NCBI GenBank assembly: GCA_049318165.1
Contig: JBMOGW010000033.1
Coordinates: forward strand, 1 to 20,370
DNA length: 20,370 nucleotides
Source of the DNA: UBA668 sp049318165
Lineage (GTDB): Bacteria; Actinomycetota; Acidimicrobiia; Acidimicrobiales; Ilumatobacteraceae
Direction: 5' to 3'
The notes under the pieces are model-generated. The model saw only the letters and a list, made by a program, of their open reading frames with translations. It ran no database searches and was not told the origin of the DNA. Positions 1 to 6,495 of the stretch are shown here, in pieces; within the stretch, counting starts at the first letter, position 1; each line of letters begins with the position of its first letter. Both the position numbers and the translations under genes were made by a program.

Positions 1-576
1 GGCGTCGACGGCTTCCGCTACTACGTGCTCGCCGAGACCCCGTACGGCCAGGACGGCGACTTCACCTACGAGGGTTTGGTGAACCGCTACAACAGCGACC
101 TCGCCAACAACCTCGGCAACCTCGCCGCCCGAGTGGCCACCGTGGTCGGCAAGAAGTGTGACGGCATCGGCCCGGCGCCCGCCGCCGACTCGCCGCTCGC
201 CGCCGTGGCCGCGCAGGCGTACCGCGACACCGCCACCGCGTGGGACGAGGTGCAGCCCAGCCGCGCGCTCGAGGCGACATGGAGCCTGATCCGCGCCACC
301 AACGCCCACCTCGAGGCCAACGAACCGTGGAAGGCCGAGCCCGGCCCCGCCGTCGACGCCGTGATGGGCGACGCGCTGGAGGCGCTGCGCATCGTGTCGG
401 TGCTGGCGTCGCCCGCCGTGCCCGTCTCGGCCCAGGCGGTGTGGGAGCGCATCGGGATGCCCGGCCTCGTGGCCGACCAACGACTGCCCGAGGCCGCGAC
501 GTGGGGCGGCTACCCCGGCGGCCTGCCGGTGGTGAAGGGCGATCCGCTCTTCCCCCGGCTCAGCACCGAGAAGTGA
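1..576 (+). CDS. metG: Methionyl-tRNA synthetase, C-terminal part (5' truncated)
   Basis: The frame is open from the first base, so this is the last 191 residues of a longer protein. MetRS charges tRNA(Met) with methionine in the cytosol. The stretch GVDGFRYYVLAETPYGQDGD followed by NRYNSDLANNLGNL is the characteristic junction after the KMSKS region that leads into the alpha-helical anticodon-binding domain. The catalytic Rossmann domain and KMSKS loop lie upstream of the window. The protein stops at LSTEK without a C-terminal tRNA-binding (EMAP/Trbp111) domain, as in short actinobacterial MetRS. tatD begins 14 nt after the stop, on the same strand, so the two are probably co-transcribed. 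The GTG at 25 is internal and not the real start. Confidence 0.93.
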   Translation, partial: GVDGFRYYVLAETPYGQDGDFTYEGLVNRYNSDLANNLGNLAARVATVVGKKCDGIGPAPAADSPLAAVAAQAYRDTATAWDEVQPSRALEATWSLIRATNAHLEANEPWKAEPGPAVDAVMGDALEALRIVSVLASPAVPVSAQAVWERIGMPGLVADQRLPEAATWGGYPGGLPVVKGDPLFPRLSTEK

Positions 577-590
577 CCGCGGGTCGACCG

Positions 591-1349
591 ATGCACTACG
601 TCGACACCCACTGCCATCTGTACGACACCCGCGGTCCAGCCGTGGAGGACGTCATCGCCGCGGCACGCGCCGCGGGTGTCGACACGATGATCGACGTCGG
701 ATGCGACCGGGCGACCAGCGAATCGGCGATCGCGATCGCGTCGCAGCACGAGGGCATCCACGCCACGGTGGGCCTGCACCCGCACGAGGCGGTGCACGGC
801 ATCGAGTCGATCCTGTCGCTGTTCGACGACCCGAACGTGATCGCCGTGGGCGAGTGCGGGCTGGACTACTACTACGAGCACTCGCCGCGCGATGCGCAGC
901 GGGCGGCGTTCGCCGCGCAGATCCAGATCGCGCACGAGCGCCGGCTGCCGCTGGTGATCCACACCCGCGACGCGTGGGACGACACGTTCGACATCCTGCG
1001 GGCCGAGGGGACGCCGGAGCGGACGATCTTCCACTGCTTCACCGGCGGCGTCGACGAGGCGCAGCGCTGCCTCGACCTCGGTGCATTCCTGTCGTTCAGC
1101 GGCATCGTCACGTTCAAGGCGGCGGCCGACGTGCAGGCTGCGGCGGTGCACTGCCCGGCCGACCGGCTGCTCGCCGAGACCGACAGTCCGTACCTCGCAC
1201 CAGTGCCGCACCGCGGCCGAACGAACCAACCTGCGTTCGTGACGCACGTGGTGCAGTTCCTCGCCGACCTCCGCAACGAGACCACGGAGAGTGTTCGTGC
1301 GGCGACGGTGGCGAACGCATGCCTTGCGTTCCCAGCGCTGCGTCCGTAG
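591..1349 (+). CDS. tatD: TatD family metal-dependent deoxyribonuclease/hydrolase
   Basis: This 252-residue protein has the usual TatD length. It carries the family's metal ligands in order: HCH at residues 7-9 (VDTHCHL), Glu88 (GECGLDYY), His124 (IHTRD), His148 (FHCFTGG) and Asp198 (ETDSPYLAP). TatD proteins are TIM-barrel amidohydrolase-like enzymes with 3'-5' exonuclease activity on DNA or RNA, implicated in repair of oxidative damage and in DNA degradation. The ATG at 591 is chosen because family homology begins there; the open frame extends further upstream but that part is only antiparallel coding noise over metG. It lies directly behind metG, as in mycobacteria. The exact substrate is not visible from sequence. 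Confidence 0.92.
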   Translation: MHYVDTHCHLYDTRGPAVEDVIAAARAAGVDTMIDVGCDRATSESAIAIASQHEGIHATVGLHPHEAVHGIESILSLFDDPNVIAVGECGLDYYYEHSPRDAQRAAFAAQIQIAHERRLPLVIHTRDAWDDTFDILRAEGTPERTIFHCFTGGVDEAQRCLDLGAFLSFSGIVTFKAAADVQAAAVHCPADRLLAETDSPYLAPVPHRGRTNQPAFVTHVVQFLADLRNETTESVRAATVANACLAFPALRP

Positions 1350-1414
1350 CCTTTTCACTGCGGACGGTCACCCTCGCGCGAGCGGTAGGTCCTCATGCGC
1401 CGCACCACTTCGCC

Positions 1415-1927
1415 ATGAACTCATCCGACCGCCGCCGCGTCGTGCTGGCCAGCGTCTTCACGCTGGTCGCGCTGCCCGCTCTCTGGGCCCTCAACCGCGA
1501 CACCACCGCGGCCTCGCCCACCGTCGGCGCGGCCGGGGTCGACGTCGGCGACGCCAACGAGGGCACCGAACCGAGCACCACCGCCTACCAGCCGGAGACC
1601 CCGTTGTTCGTCGGCGGCGACGAGAACCCGACTCGTCCCGCCGTCATCGACGTCAACGTGCCACCGCCGCCCGGCGCGAACGAGGCCATCGGCAAGGCCA
1701 GCTACCACCGCTACGCGGGGTTGGGCGTGTCGGTGTGCACCAGCCTCACCGCACCGGACGGCGCCGAGCTGACGATCACCAACCTCGACAACGGACAGAC
1801 CACCACGTGCACCAACACACTGGGCATGGCGCTGCCGGCCGGCAGCGACGTGGTGTTGAACACGGCGGTGTACGTGCTGATCGGCGACCTCGCCGACGCG
1901 CCCATCCCGGTGCGCCTGAGCTGGTAG
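1415..1927 (+). CDS. Small exported protein with a degenerate RlpA-like (double-psi beta-barrel) C-terminus
   Basis: The protein has 170 residues. A basic N-terminus followed by a hydrophobic stretch (about residues 9-26) suggests a signal peptide or anchor, with no lipobox Cys. Residues 30-90 are a Pro/Thr/Glu-rich linker. Residues 93-170 resemble the RlpA/3D-type beta-barrel: GKASYH at the start, LTITNLDNGQ in the middle and IPVRLSW at the end. Two cysteines (108 and 132) sit where related actinobacterial proteins have a pair, so a disulfide is likely. The residues that would be catalytic in RlpA lytic transglycosylases appear to be replaced: the His of the CAH motif is Ser110 and the Asp of NDRG is Thr135. 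It occupies the rpfB-like slot between tatD and rsmA in actinobacteria. No in-frame start exists just upstream, so ATG 1415 is well supported despite no clear Shine-Dalgarno. The fold call is inference. Confidence 0.75.
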   Translation: MNSSDRRRVVLASVFTLVALPALWALNRDTTAASPTVGAAGVDVGDANEGTEPSTTAYQPETPLFVGGDENPTRPAVIDVNVPPPPGANEAIGKASYHRYAGLGVSVCTSLTAPDGAELTITNLDNGQTTTCTNTLGMALPAGSDVVLNTAVYVLIGDLADAPIPVRLSW

Positions 1928-1930
1928 CCC

Positions 1931-2752
1931 GTGCACAACCGGAACGACATCAACGAGCTGCTGGCTCGTGGTGGCCTGGCGCCCCGCCGCGACCTGGGTC
2001 AGAACTTCGTGGCCGACGCCAACACGGTGCGCAAGATCGCCCGCCTGGCCGAGGTCGGCCCCGGTGACCACGTGGTCGAGATCGGCGCCGGACTCGGCTC
2101 GTTGACGCTGGCGCTGGCGGAGACCGGAGCGACGGTCACGGCCGTGGAGGTGGACGGTGGCGTGGTGCCGCTGCTGCGCGAGCTGGTGGCCCCCCACGCC
2201 AACGTCACCGTCGTCGAAGGCGACGCGATGCGTCTCGACTGGGATGCCGTGCTGGGCGAGCACGACCGCTGGGTGCTGGTGGCGAACCTGCCGTACAACG
2301 TGGCCACCCCGCTGGTGTGCGATCTGCTCGACGGGGTGCCGCAGATCCAGCGGATGCTGGTGATGGTGCAGAAGGAGGCCGCCGAACGGTTCTGCGCCGC
2401 ACCGCGCACGCCGCAGTACGGGGCCGTCACCGTGAAAGTGTCGTACTGGGCGACGGCGAAGATCGCCGCGCACGTACCGGCGAGCGTGTTCGTGCCACGC
2501 CCGAACGTCGAGAGCGCGCTGGCCGACATCCGCCGCCGCGACACACCTGCGGTCGACGTGCCGGCGGACGAGCTGTTCCACCTGGTGCGCACCGGGTTCG
2601 GCCAACGGCGGAAGATGCTCCGTCGCTCGCTGGCGGGCGTGGTGTCGCCCGAGGTGTTCGAGGCTGCCGACATCGACAGTCAGCGCCGCCCGGAGGAGCT
2701 GGACGTGCACGAGTGGGGCGCGCTCACCGCAGCGTGGCGAGCGGCCCGATGA
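1931..2752 (+). CDS. rsmA: 16S rRNA (adenine(1518)-N6/adenine(1519)-N6)-dimethyltransferase RsmA (KsgA)
   Basis: RsmA uses S-adenosylmethionine to dimethylate two adjacent adenines in helix 45 of 16S rRNA during late 30S assembly. The 273-residue protein starts with the family signature APRRDLGQNFVAD (residues 17-29). It has SAM motif I VVEIGAGLGSLT (about 48-59), an acidic residue after the second strand (VEVDGG), GDAM near 98 and the catalytic NLPYN at 119-123. Later come VFVPRPNVESAL and FGQRRKMLRRSL, both typical of KsgA. The start is GTG 1931, three nucleotides after the preceding stop, which suggests translational coupling with the exported protein. Its TGA overlaps the ispE start in an ATGA. 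Confidence 0.96.
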   Translation: MHNRNDINELLARGGLAPRRDLGQNFVADANTVRKIARLAEVGPGDHVVEIGAGLGSLTLALAETGATVTAVEVDGGVVPLLRELVAPHANVTVVEGDAMRLDWDAVLGEHDRWVLVANLPYNVATPLVCDLLDGVPQIQRMLVMVQKEAAERFCAAPRTPQYGAVTVKVSYWATAKIAAHVPASVFVPRPNVESALADIRRRDTPAVDVPADELFHLVRTGFGQRRKMLRRSLAGVVSPEVFEAADIDSQRRPEELDVHEWGALTAAWRAAR

Positions 2753-3510
2753 GCCAGGCTGCAGCAGGGGCGGCAGCCACGCCGGTCACCGTTCGTGCGC
2801 CGGCCAAACTCACGCTCTCGCTGCGCATCACCGCCGTGCGCGACGACGGCTACCACCTGATCGACGCCGAGATGGTGTCGCTCGACTGGGCCGACACCCT
2901 GACGATCACGGGTGGGGCCGACGGCCTGAGCGCCGACGGCCCGTTCGCCGCGGGCATGCCCCTCGACGAGTCGAACCTGGTGGCCAGGGCACTGCGCCTC
3001 ACCGGCAGACGCGCCGCGGTGCACCTGCACAAGGTGATCCCCCACGGCGGCGGGCTGGGCGGCGGTTCGTCCGACGCCGCGGCCGTGCTGCGCTGGGCCG
3101 GGTACGACGACCTCGTCGGGGCGTCACGACTCGGGGCCGACGTCAGCTTCTGCCTCGTCGGAGGACGGGCACGTGTGCAGGGCATCGGCGAGATGGTCAC
3201 GCCCCTGCCCTTCGAGCCGCTCGACATCACGCTGGTGATCCCGCCGCTCGCGGTCAGCACCCCTGCCGCCTACCGGGCGTGGGACGAGATGGGCATGCCG
3301 ACGGCTGAGGGCCCCAACGACCTGGAACCGGCGGCGATCCGCGTCGTGCCCGAGCTGGCGCGTTGGCGCGACCGCATCACCGAGGCCGCCGGCACCGGGC
3401 CGGTGCTGGCGGGCAGCGGCGCCACGTGGTTCCTGCGCGGCCACCACGACATCGGCGAGGCGCTGCCGGATGCGACCGTGGTGCTGACGCGCACCGACCG
3501 CCCACGCTGA
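2749..3510 (+). CDS. ispE: 4-diphosphocytidyl-2-C-methyl-D-erythritol kinase (IspE)
   Basis: IspE phosphorylates CDP-methylerythritol in the MEP isoprenoid pathway. The 253-residue GHMP kinase has the N-terminal APAKLTLSL motif with Lys20, DDGYHLID (32-39), the ATP loop PHGGGLGGGSSDAAA (98-112), the catalytic Asp131 in LGADVSF, and the third GHMP motif GPVLAGSGATWF near the C-terminus. The protein is short for the family (usually about 280-310 residues). The loss is visible between the glycine loop and the catalytic Asp, where the usual LNxLWxLGLS segment is missing. The normal Asn of AKxNL is Thr here. The ATGA overlap with rsmA fixes the start and indicates coupling. Confidence 0.93.
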   Translation: MSQAAAGAAATPVTVRAPAKLTLSLRITAVRDDGYHLIDAEMVSLDWADTLTITGGADGLSADGPFAAGMPLDESNLVARALRLTGRRAAVHLHKVIPHGGGLGGGSSDAAAVLRWAGYDDLVGASRLGADVSFCLVGGRARVQGIGEMVTPLPFEPLDITLVIPPLAVSTPAAYRAWDEMGMPTAEGPNDLEPAAIRVVPELARWRDRITEAAGTGPVLAGSGATWFLRGHHDIGEALPDATVVLTRTDRPR

Positions 3511-3558
3511 TCGCGGGGCGGTCGGTGCCAGAACGTCAGGTTGTCGCGAGAAGCGTCG

Positions 3559-3660
3559 TTACTTCTTGCCACGCTGACGCGCGTGACGCGTCCGGCGGAG
3601 CATCTTCTTGTGCTTCTTCTTGCGCATGCGCTTGCGGCGCTTCTTGATCAGAGAACCCAT
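3559..3660 (-). CDS. Small ribosomal protein bS22-type (AURKAIP1/COX24 domain), 33 aa
   Basis: Reading the minus strand from the ATG at 3660 gives a 33-residue, extremely basic peptide starting MGSLIKKRRKRMRKKKHKKM and ending in RQRGKK. This closely resembles the actinobacterial 33-residue protein annotated as 30S ribosomal protein bS22 (mycobacterial form MGSVIKKRRKRM...), which binds 16S rRNA in the small subunit. Nearly every residue can contact RNA and there is no hydrophobic core. It is convergent with ispE, with 48 nt between the two stops, and divergent from tRNA-Gln. No Shine-Dalgarno is seen upstream; a TAGCGT box lies 9 nt before the ATG, so the mRNA may be nearly leaderless. Gene finders with a length cutoff would miss it. 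Confidence 0.93.
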   Translation of the reverse strand: MGSLIKKRRKRMRKKKHKKMLRRTRHARQRGKK

Positions 3661-3669
3661 AACGTCGCA

Positions 3670-3675
3670 ACGCTA
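3670..3675 (-). promoter_or_regulatory. Possible -10 box of bS22
   Basis: On the minus strand the hexamer TAGCGT (TANNNT) ends 9 nt before the bS22 ATG, which would put transcription start within a few bases of the start codon. No convincing -35 is seen. This is inference from spacing and consensus only. Confidence 0.35.
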
Positions 3676-3726
3676 TCGGGTCGCCCCCCACCGCCGAAAC
3701 CCCGACTGGTCGCAGATCCGCGGAGC

Positions 3727-3732
3727 TAGCCT
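3727..3732 (+). promoter_or_regulatory. Possible -10 box of tRNA-Gln
   Basis: TAGCCT lies 12 nt before the mature tRNA 5' end, with a poor -35 candidate (CGACTG or GACTGG) about 17 nt further upstream. Spacing fits a dedicated promoter with a short 5' leader. The stretch 3661-3744 between bS22 and the tRNA holds only these two opposing promoters as far as I can see. Confidence 0.3.
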
Positions 3733-3744
3733 CGGAGGCGTCGC

Positions 3745-3818
3745 TCCGGGGTCGTTCAATGGCAGGACAGCGGTTTTTGGTGCCGCGTATAGGGGTTCGA
3801 GTCCTCTCCCCGGAACCA
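3745..3818 (+). tRNA. tRNA-Gln (anticodon UUG), CCA encoded
   Basis: A full cloverleaf can be drawn. The acceptor stem is TCCGGGG (3745-3751) with CCCCGGA (3808-3814). The D stem is GTTC/GGAC with loop AATGGCA. The anticodon stem is GCGGT/GCCGC with loop TTTTGGT, which places anticodon TTG at 3777-3779 after U33. The variable loop is GTAT. The T arm is AGGGG-TTCGAGT-CCTCT. The discriminator is A (3815), followed by a genomically encoded CCA (3816-3818). It decodes CAA (and CAG by wobble). Its 3' end lies 11 nt from the stop codon of the convergent SufS-like gene. Confidence 0.95.
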
Positions 3819-3829
3819 GGCCGAGGTCG

Positions 3830-5107
3830 TCAGTGCGTGTCGACGAACTCGCGCACGAGGCGCACCACGGTGTCGACCTCGTCGAGCGTGTTGTAGTGGG
3901 TCGGGCCGACACGCACCACGCCACCGAGGTCCTGCAGACCGAGCCACTCGATCACCGGGAGCGCATAGTTGTGGCCGTTCCACACGTACACGCCGTGCTC
4001 GTCGAGGAACGTCGCCACGTCGCCCGGGTCGGTGCCGGGACGGGACCACGACACGGTGGGCACTCGACGGTCGAAATCGGCGGGGTTCGTGATGCCGTGC
4101 ACGGTGATGCCGTCGATCGACTGAAGGCCCGTGATGAGCCGCTCACTGAGCGATTTCTCGTAGTCGGCCATGGCGATCATCGCGGCATGGATCTCGGCGG
4201 TGCGCTGCGGCAGGTGGCGCAGCTGGCTGAGATGGTCGGCACCCATCGTGGTGCCCACCCACTGCAGGTACTCCAGCGCGCCGAGCACGCCCGCCTGGCC
4301 CTCGAGCGACTGAGTACCGGTCTCGAACTTGCCGGGTGCCACGTCGTCGACGACGCGCAGCTTGTACGCGCGCAGGCGCTCGAGCAGCTCGGCGCGGCCG
4401 TAGAGGATGCCCTGGTGCGGGCCGTACCACTTGTAGGCGCTCGAGACGAGGAAGTCGCAGTCGAGGTCTTGCACGTCGACGACACCGTGGGGTGCGTACT
4501 GCACGGCGTCGATGTAGGTGATGGCGCCGACAGCCTTGAGCTTGGCGACGATCTCCTTCACCGGGTTGATGGTGCCGAGGATGTTGCTGGAGTAGTTGAT
4601 CGACGCGAAGCGGGTGCGATCGGTGATCAGTTCGTCGAGCGCCTGCAGGTCGAACTCGTAGGTCTCCTTGTTCCACGGCAGGGTCTTCACCACCATGCCC
4701 CGCTCCTCGGCCATGGTGCGCCACGGCGTGTTGTTGCCGTCGTGCTCCATGTGCGTGGTGATCATCTCGTCGCCCTCACGGAACAGCGGGCCGAGGACAC
4801 GGGTCATCATGAACGTGAGCGTCGTCATGTTCGCGCCGAACACGATGTCGTCCGCGGAGGGAGCGTGGTACATGTCGGCCATCGCGACGTGCGCCTGGTG
4901 TTCGAGCTCGGTGGCTTCGCGGCTGGTACGGAAGTTGCCGTGCATGTTGGCGTTGCAGCCGACCATCGCGGCCTGCATGCGGTCGAGCACCTCGTGCGGC
5001 ACCTGCGTGCCCGCCGGGTTGTCGACGTACACCCGTGGGATGCCCACGTCGTGCGGCAACGACAGCGCCGGGAAGTGGGCGCGGATGCGGTCGAGGTCGA
5101 AGGTCAT
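3830..5107 (-). CDS. Cysteine desulfurase-like PLP enzyme (class V aminotransferase, SufS-like, catalytic Cys not conserved)
   Basis: The 425-residue protein has the fold-type I class V layout. YVDNPAGTQVP at the N-terminus is the substrate/PLP entry motif, EHDGNNTPW (121-129) carries the ring-stacking His, YIDAVQYAPH (199-207) the Asp that binds the PLP nitrogen, and SSAYKWYGPHQG the Schiff-base Lys226. It resembles the VC1184-like branch of cysteine desulfurase-family proteins. The position that holds the persulfide Cys in E. coli SufS (GHHCAMPL) reads GHNYALPV here, with Tyr381 instead. Classic sulfur transfer is therefore doubtful; another PLP reaction such as a lyase or aminotransferase is possible. 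No suf or isc genes adjoin it. ATG 5107 is chosen because homology starts there and a leader ORF ends 13 nt before it. Confidence 0.85.
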   Translation of the reverse strand: MTFDLDRIRAHFPALSLPHDVGIPRVYVDNPAGTQVPHEVLDRMQAAMVGCNANMHGNFRTSREATELEHQAHVAMADMYHAPSADDIVFGANMTTLTFMMTRVLGPLFREGDEMITTHMEHDGNNTPWRTMAEERGMVVKTLPWNKETYEFDLQALDELITDRTRFASINYSSNILGTINPVKEIVAKLKAVGAITYIDAVQYAPHGVVDVQDLDCDFLVSSAYKWYGPHQGILYGRAELLERLRAYKLRVVDDVAPGKFETGTQSLEGQAGVLGALEYLQWVGTTMGADHLSQLRHLPQRTAEIHAAMIAMADYEKSLSERLITGLQSIDGITVHGITNPADFDRRVPTVSWSRPGTDPGDVATFLDEHGVYVWNGHNYALPVIEWLGLQDLGGVVRVGPTHYNTLDEVDTVVRLVREFVDTH

Positions 5108-5114
5108 GGGTCCC

Positions 5115-5130
5115 CCGGGTTCACACCCGG
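5115..5130 (-). promoter_or_regulatory. Hairpin with leader-ORF stop codon in its loop
   Basis: On the minus strand, CCGGGT (5130-5125) and ACCCGG (5120-5115) form a perfect 6-bp stem closed by a GTGA tetraloop. The loop contains the TGA of the 21-residue leader ORF. The 3' arm reaches into the G-rich stretch (GGGGGA, 5116-5111) that would serve as ribosome binding site for the SufS-like gene at 5107. Ribosomes translating the leader would melt the stem, so a coupling or attenuation role is plausible; this is inference. Confidence 0.45.
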
Positions 5131-5186
5131 TCGGCCGGGCGGTGAGCGAACAACTGCGCAGACGTGGATGAGAGGTCGACGTGCAT
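5121..5186 (-). CDS. Leader ORF of 21 codons upstream of the SufS-like gene
   Basis: ATG 5186 is preceded by a perfect AGGAGG (plus-strand 5193-5198) at 6-nt spacing, the strongest ribosome binding site I found in the window. The peptide begins MHVDLSSTSAQLF and ends HRPADRV; the TGA at 5123-5121 lies 13 nt before the start of the SufS-like gene. The HVDL...S.A..L pattern is reminiscent of the short actinobacterial leader peptides (HVDLxRxxSAxC) found before sulfur-metabolism genes, as I remember them, though this one has Phe in place of the Cys. The strong ribosome site and the position suggest that it is translated and controls the downstream gene. The function is inferred. Confidence 0.55.
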   Translation of the reverse strand: MHVDLSSTSAQLFAHRPADRV

Positions 5187-5219
5187 GGCTGACCTCCTGC
5201 TGGCTCCCCCGTCGTGCAC

Positions 5220-5225
5220 AGCGTA
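5220..5225 (-). promoter_or_regulatory. Possible -10 box for the leader ORF/SufS-like transcript
   Basis: The minus strand reads TGTACGCT, containing TACGCT (TANNNT), about 33 nt before the leader ATG. That leaves roughly 27 nt of 5' leader including the AGGAGG. No clear -35 is visible. The rest of the 149-bp gap between the sigma-factor stop and the SufS-like start holds the leader ORF and hairpin. Confidence 0.3.
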
Positions 5226-5256
5226 CAACCCGACGACCTTCGACGGGGGTGTGCGA

Positions 5257-6495
5257 TCAGCAGGCAGCGCGGCGACGTTCGAGATGGCGGCGCTCCACTT
5301 CGTTGGTGGTGAGCGCGATCGCACGGTCGAAGGCAGCGGCGGCGGCCGGGTCGCCGAGTCGGAGGAGCAGTTCGGCCCTGGTGGCATGGAAGGGCTGGTA
5401 GCCGTCGAGCACGCCCGCAAGTTCGTCCAGTTCGTCGAGACCGACCACCGGCCCGTGCAGTTCCGCCACGGCCACGGCACGGTTCAGGCGCACCACGGGG
5501 TCGGGCCGGAGCGAGTACAGGTGGTCGTACACCGTGAGAATCTGCGCCCAGTCCGTCGCTTCGAACGTCGCTGCCGCGTCGTGGACTGCGGCGATCGCGG
5601 CCATCAGCTGATAGCGCCCCGGCCGGTCGCGCCGGATGCACGCGCGCACGATCTCGTGACCCTCGGCGATCATCGTCCGGTCCCACCGCGACCGGTCCTG
5701 GTCGGCCAATGCCACGAACGAGCCGTCCGCCGACGTCCTTGCCGCACGGCGAGCGTCGGTGAGCAGCATCAGGGCGACCAGCCCGGACACTTCCGGTTCG
5801 TCGGGCATCAGTGTCGCCAGCACTCGGCCGAGGCGGATCCCCTCGGCGCACAGGTCCACCCTCGCCAAGGAGTCGCCGGCGGACGCCGTGTGCCCCTCGT
5901 TGAACACGAGGTACACCACGGCCAGCACGGCGTGCAGCCGATCGGGCAGCTCGGCGGGCGGCGGCACGCGGTAGGCAGCGTGGTTCTCACGTAGCTTGCG
6001 TTTCGCACGCACCAGGCGCTGCGCCAGTGTTGCCTCCGACAGCAGGAAGGCCCGGGCGATCTCGGCGGTGTCGAGCCCGGTGACCAGTCGCAGGGTGAGC
6101 GCCACCTGTGCGTCCGGGTGCAGTGCCGGGTGGCAGCAGAGGAACAACAGCCGTAGACGGTCGTCGGGCAGCGCGTCGGCGAGCCCGTCGATCTCCCGCC
6201 ACAACGCCTCGCCGGACGGGTCGACATCGGGCACGTGCAACGCATGCGCGGCGAGTTGGCGGGCGTCGCGTGTCGATTCCCTGCGGAGACGGTCGACCGC
6301 CCGGTTGCGAGCCGTGGTCGTGATCCATCCACCCGGGTTCGCGGGCACGCCCGTCACTGGCCACTGTTCGGCGGCCACCGCGAAGGCCTCGGCCACGGCA
6401 TCCTCGGCGAGGTCGATGTCGCCGAGGACGCGGATCAGGCTGGCGGTGCAGCGCCCGGCCTCGCGACGGAAGGTGTCGACCAGTTCGTCGTTCAC
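5257..6495 (-). CDS. ECF42-type RNA polymerase sigma factor with C-terminal extension (DUF6596/TPR-like)
   Basis: The 412-residue protein has an N-terminal sigma-2 region (about 10-75: DIDLAEDAVAEAFAVAAEQWP, then PGGWITTTARNRAVDRLRR) and a sigma-4 region (about 110-165: PDDRLRLLFLCCHPALHPDAQ, then LDTAEIARAFLLSEATLAQR). A long extension follows, with VYLVFNEGH and, near the end, PDPVVRLNRAVAVAE and ALTTNEVERRHLERR. These are hallmarks of the ECF42 group, where the extension replaces a separate anti-sigma factor in control of activity. The start is GTG 6495, whose GTGA overlaps the stop of the DGPF gene; coupling of these two genes is typical of the group. Target genes cannot be read beyond the putative autoregulated promoter upstream of the pair. 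Confidence 0.92.
   Translation of the reverse strand: MNDELVDTFRREAGRCTASLIRVLGDIDLAEDAVAEAFAVAAEQWPVTGVPANPGGWITTTARNRAVDRLRRESTRDARQLAAHALHVPDVDPSGEALWREIDGLADALPDDRLRLLFLCCHPALHPDAQVALTLRLVTGLDTAEIARAFLLSEATLAQRLVRAKRKLRENHAAYRVPPPAELPDRLHAVLAVVYLVFNEGHTASAGDSLARVDLCAEGIRLGRVLATLMPDEPEVSGLVALMLLTDARRAARTSADGSFVALADQDRSRWDRTMIAEGHEIVRACIRRDRPGRYQLMAAIAAVHDAAATFEATDWAQILTVYDHLYSLRPDPVVRLNRAVAVAELHGPVVGLDELDELAGVLDGYQPFHATRAELLLRLGDPAAAAAFDRAIALTTNEVERRHLERRRAAC

Noticed and set aside
1341..1366. Inverted repeat CGTCCG...CGGACG after tatD as a terminator
   Set aside because: The stem is 6 bp with a 14-nt loop and no T-tract, and the next gene is on the same strand; too weak to call.
5171..5186. 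A second ECF42-type promoter (GTCGAC) before the SufS-like gene
   Set aside because: The hexamer on the minus strand is CGTCGA, not TGTCGA, and it lies inside the leader ORF.
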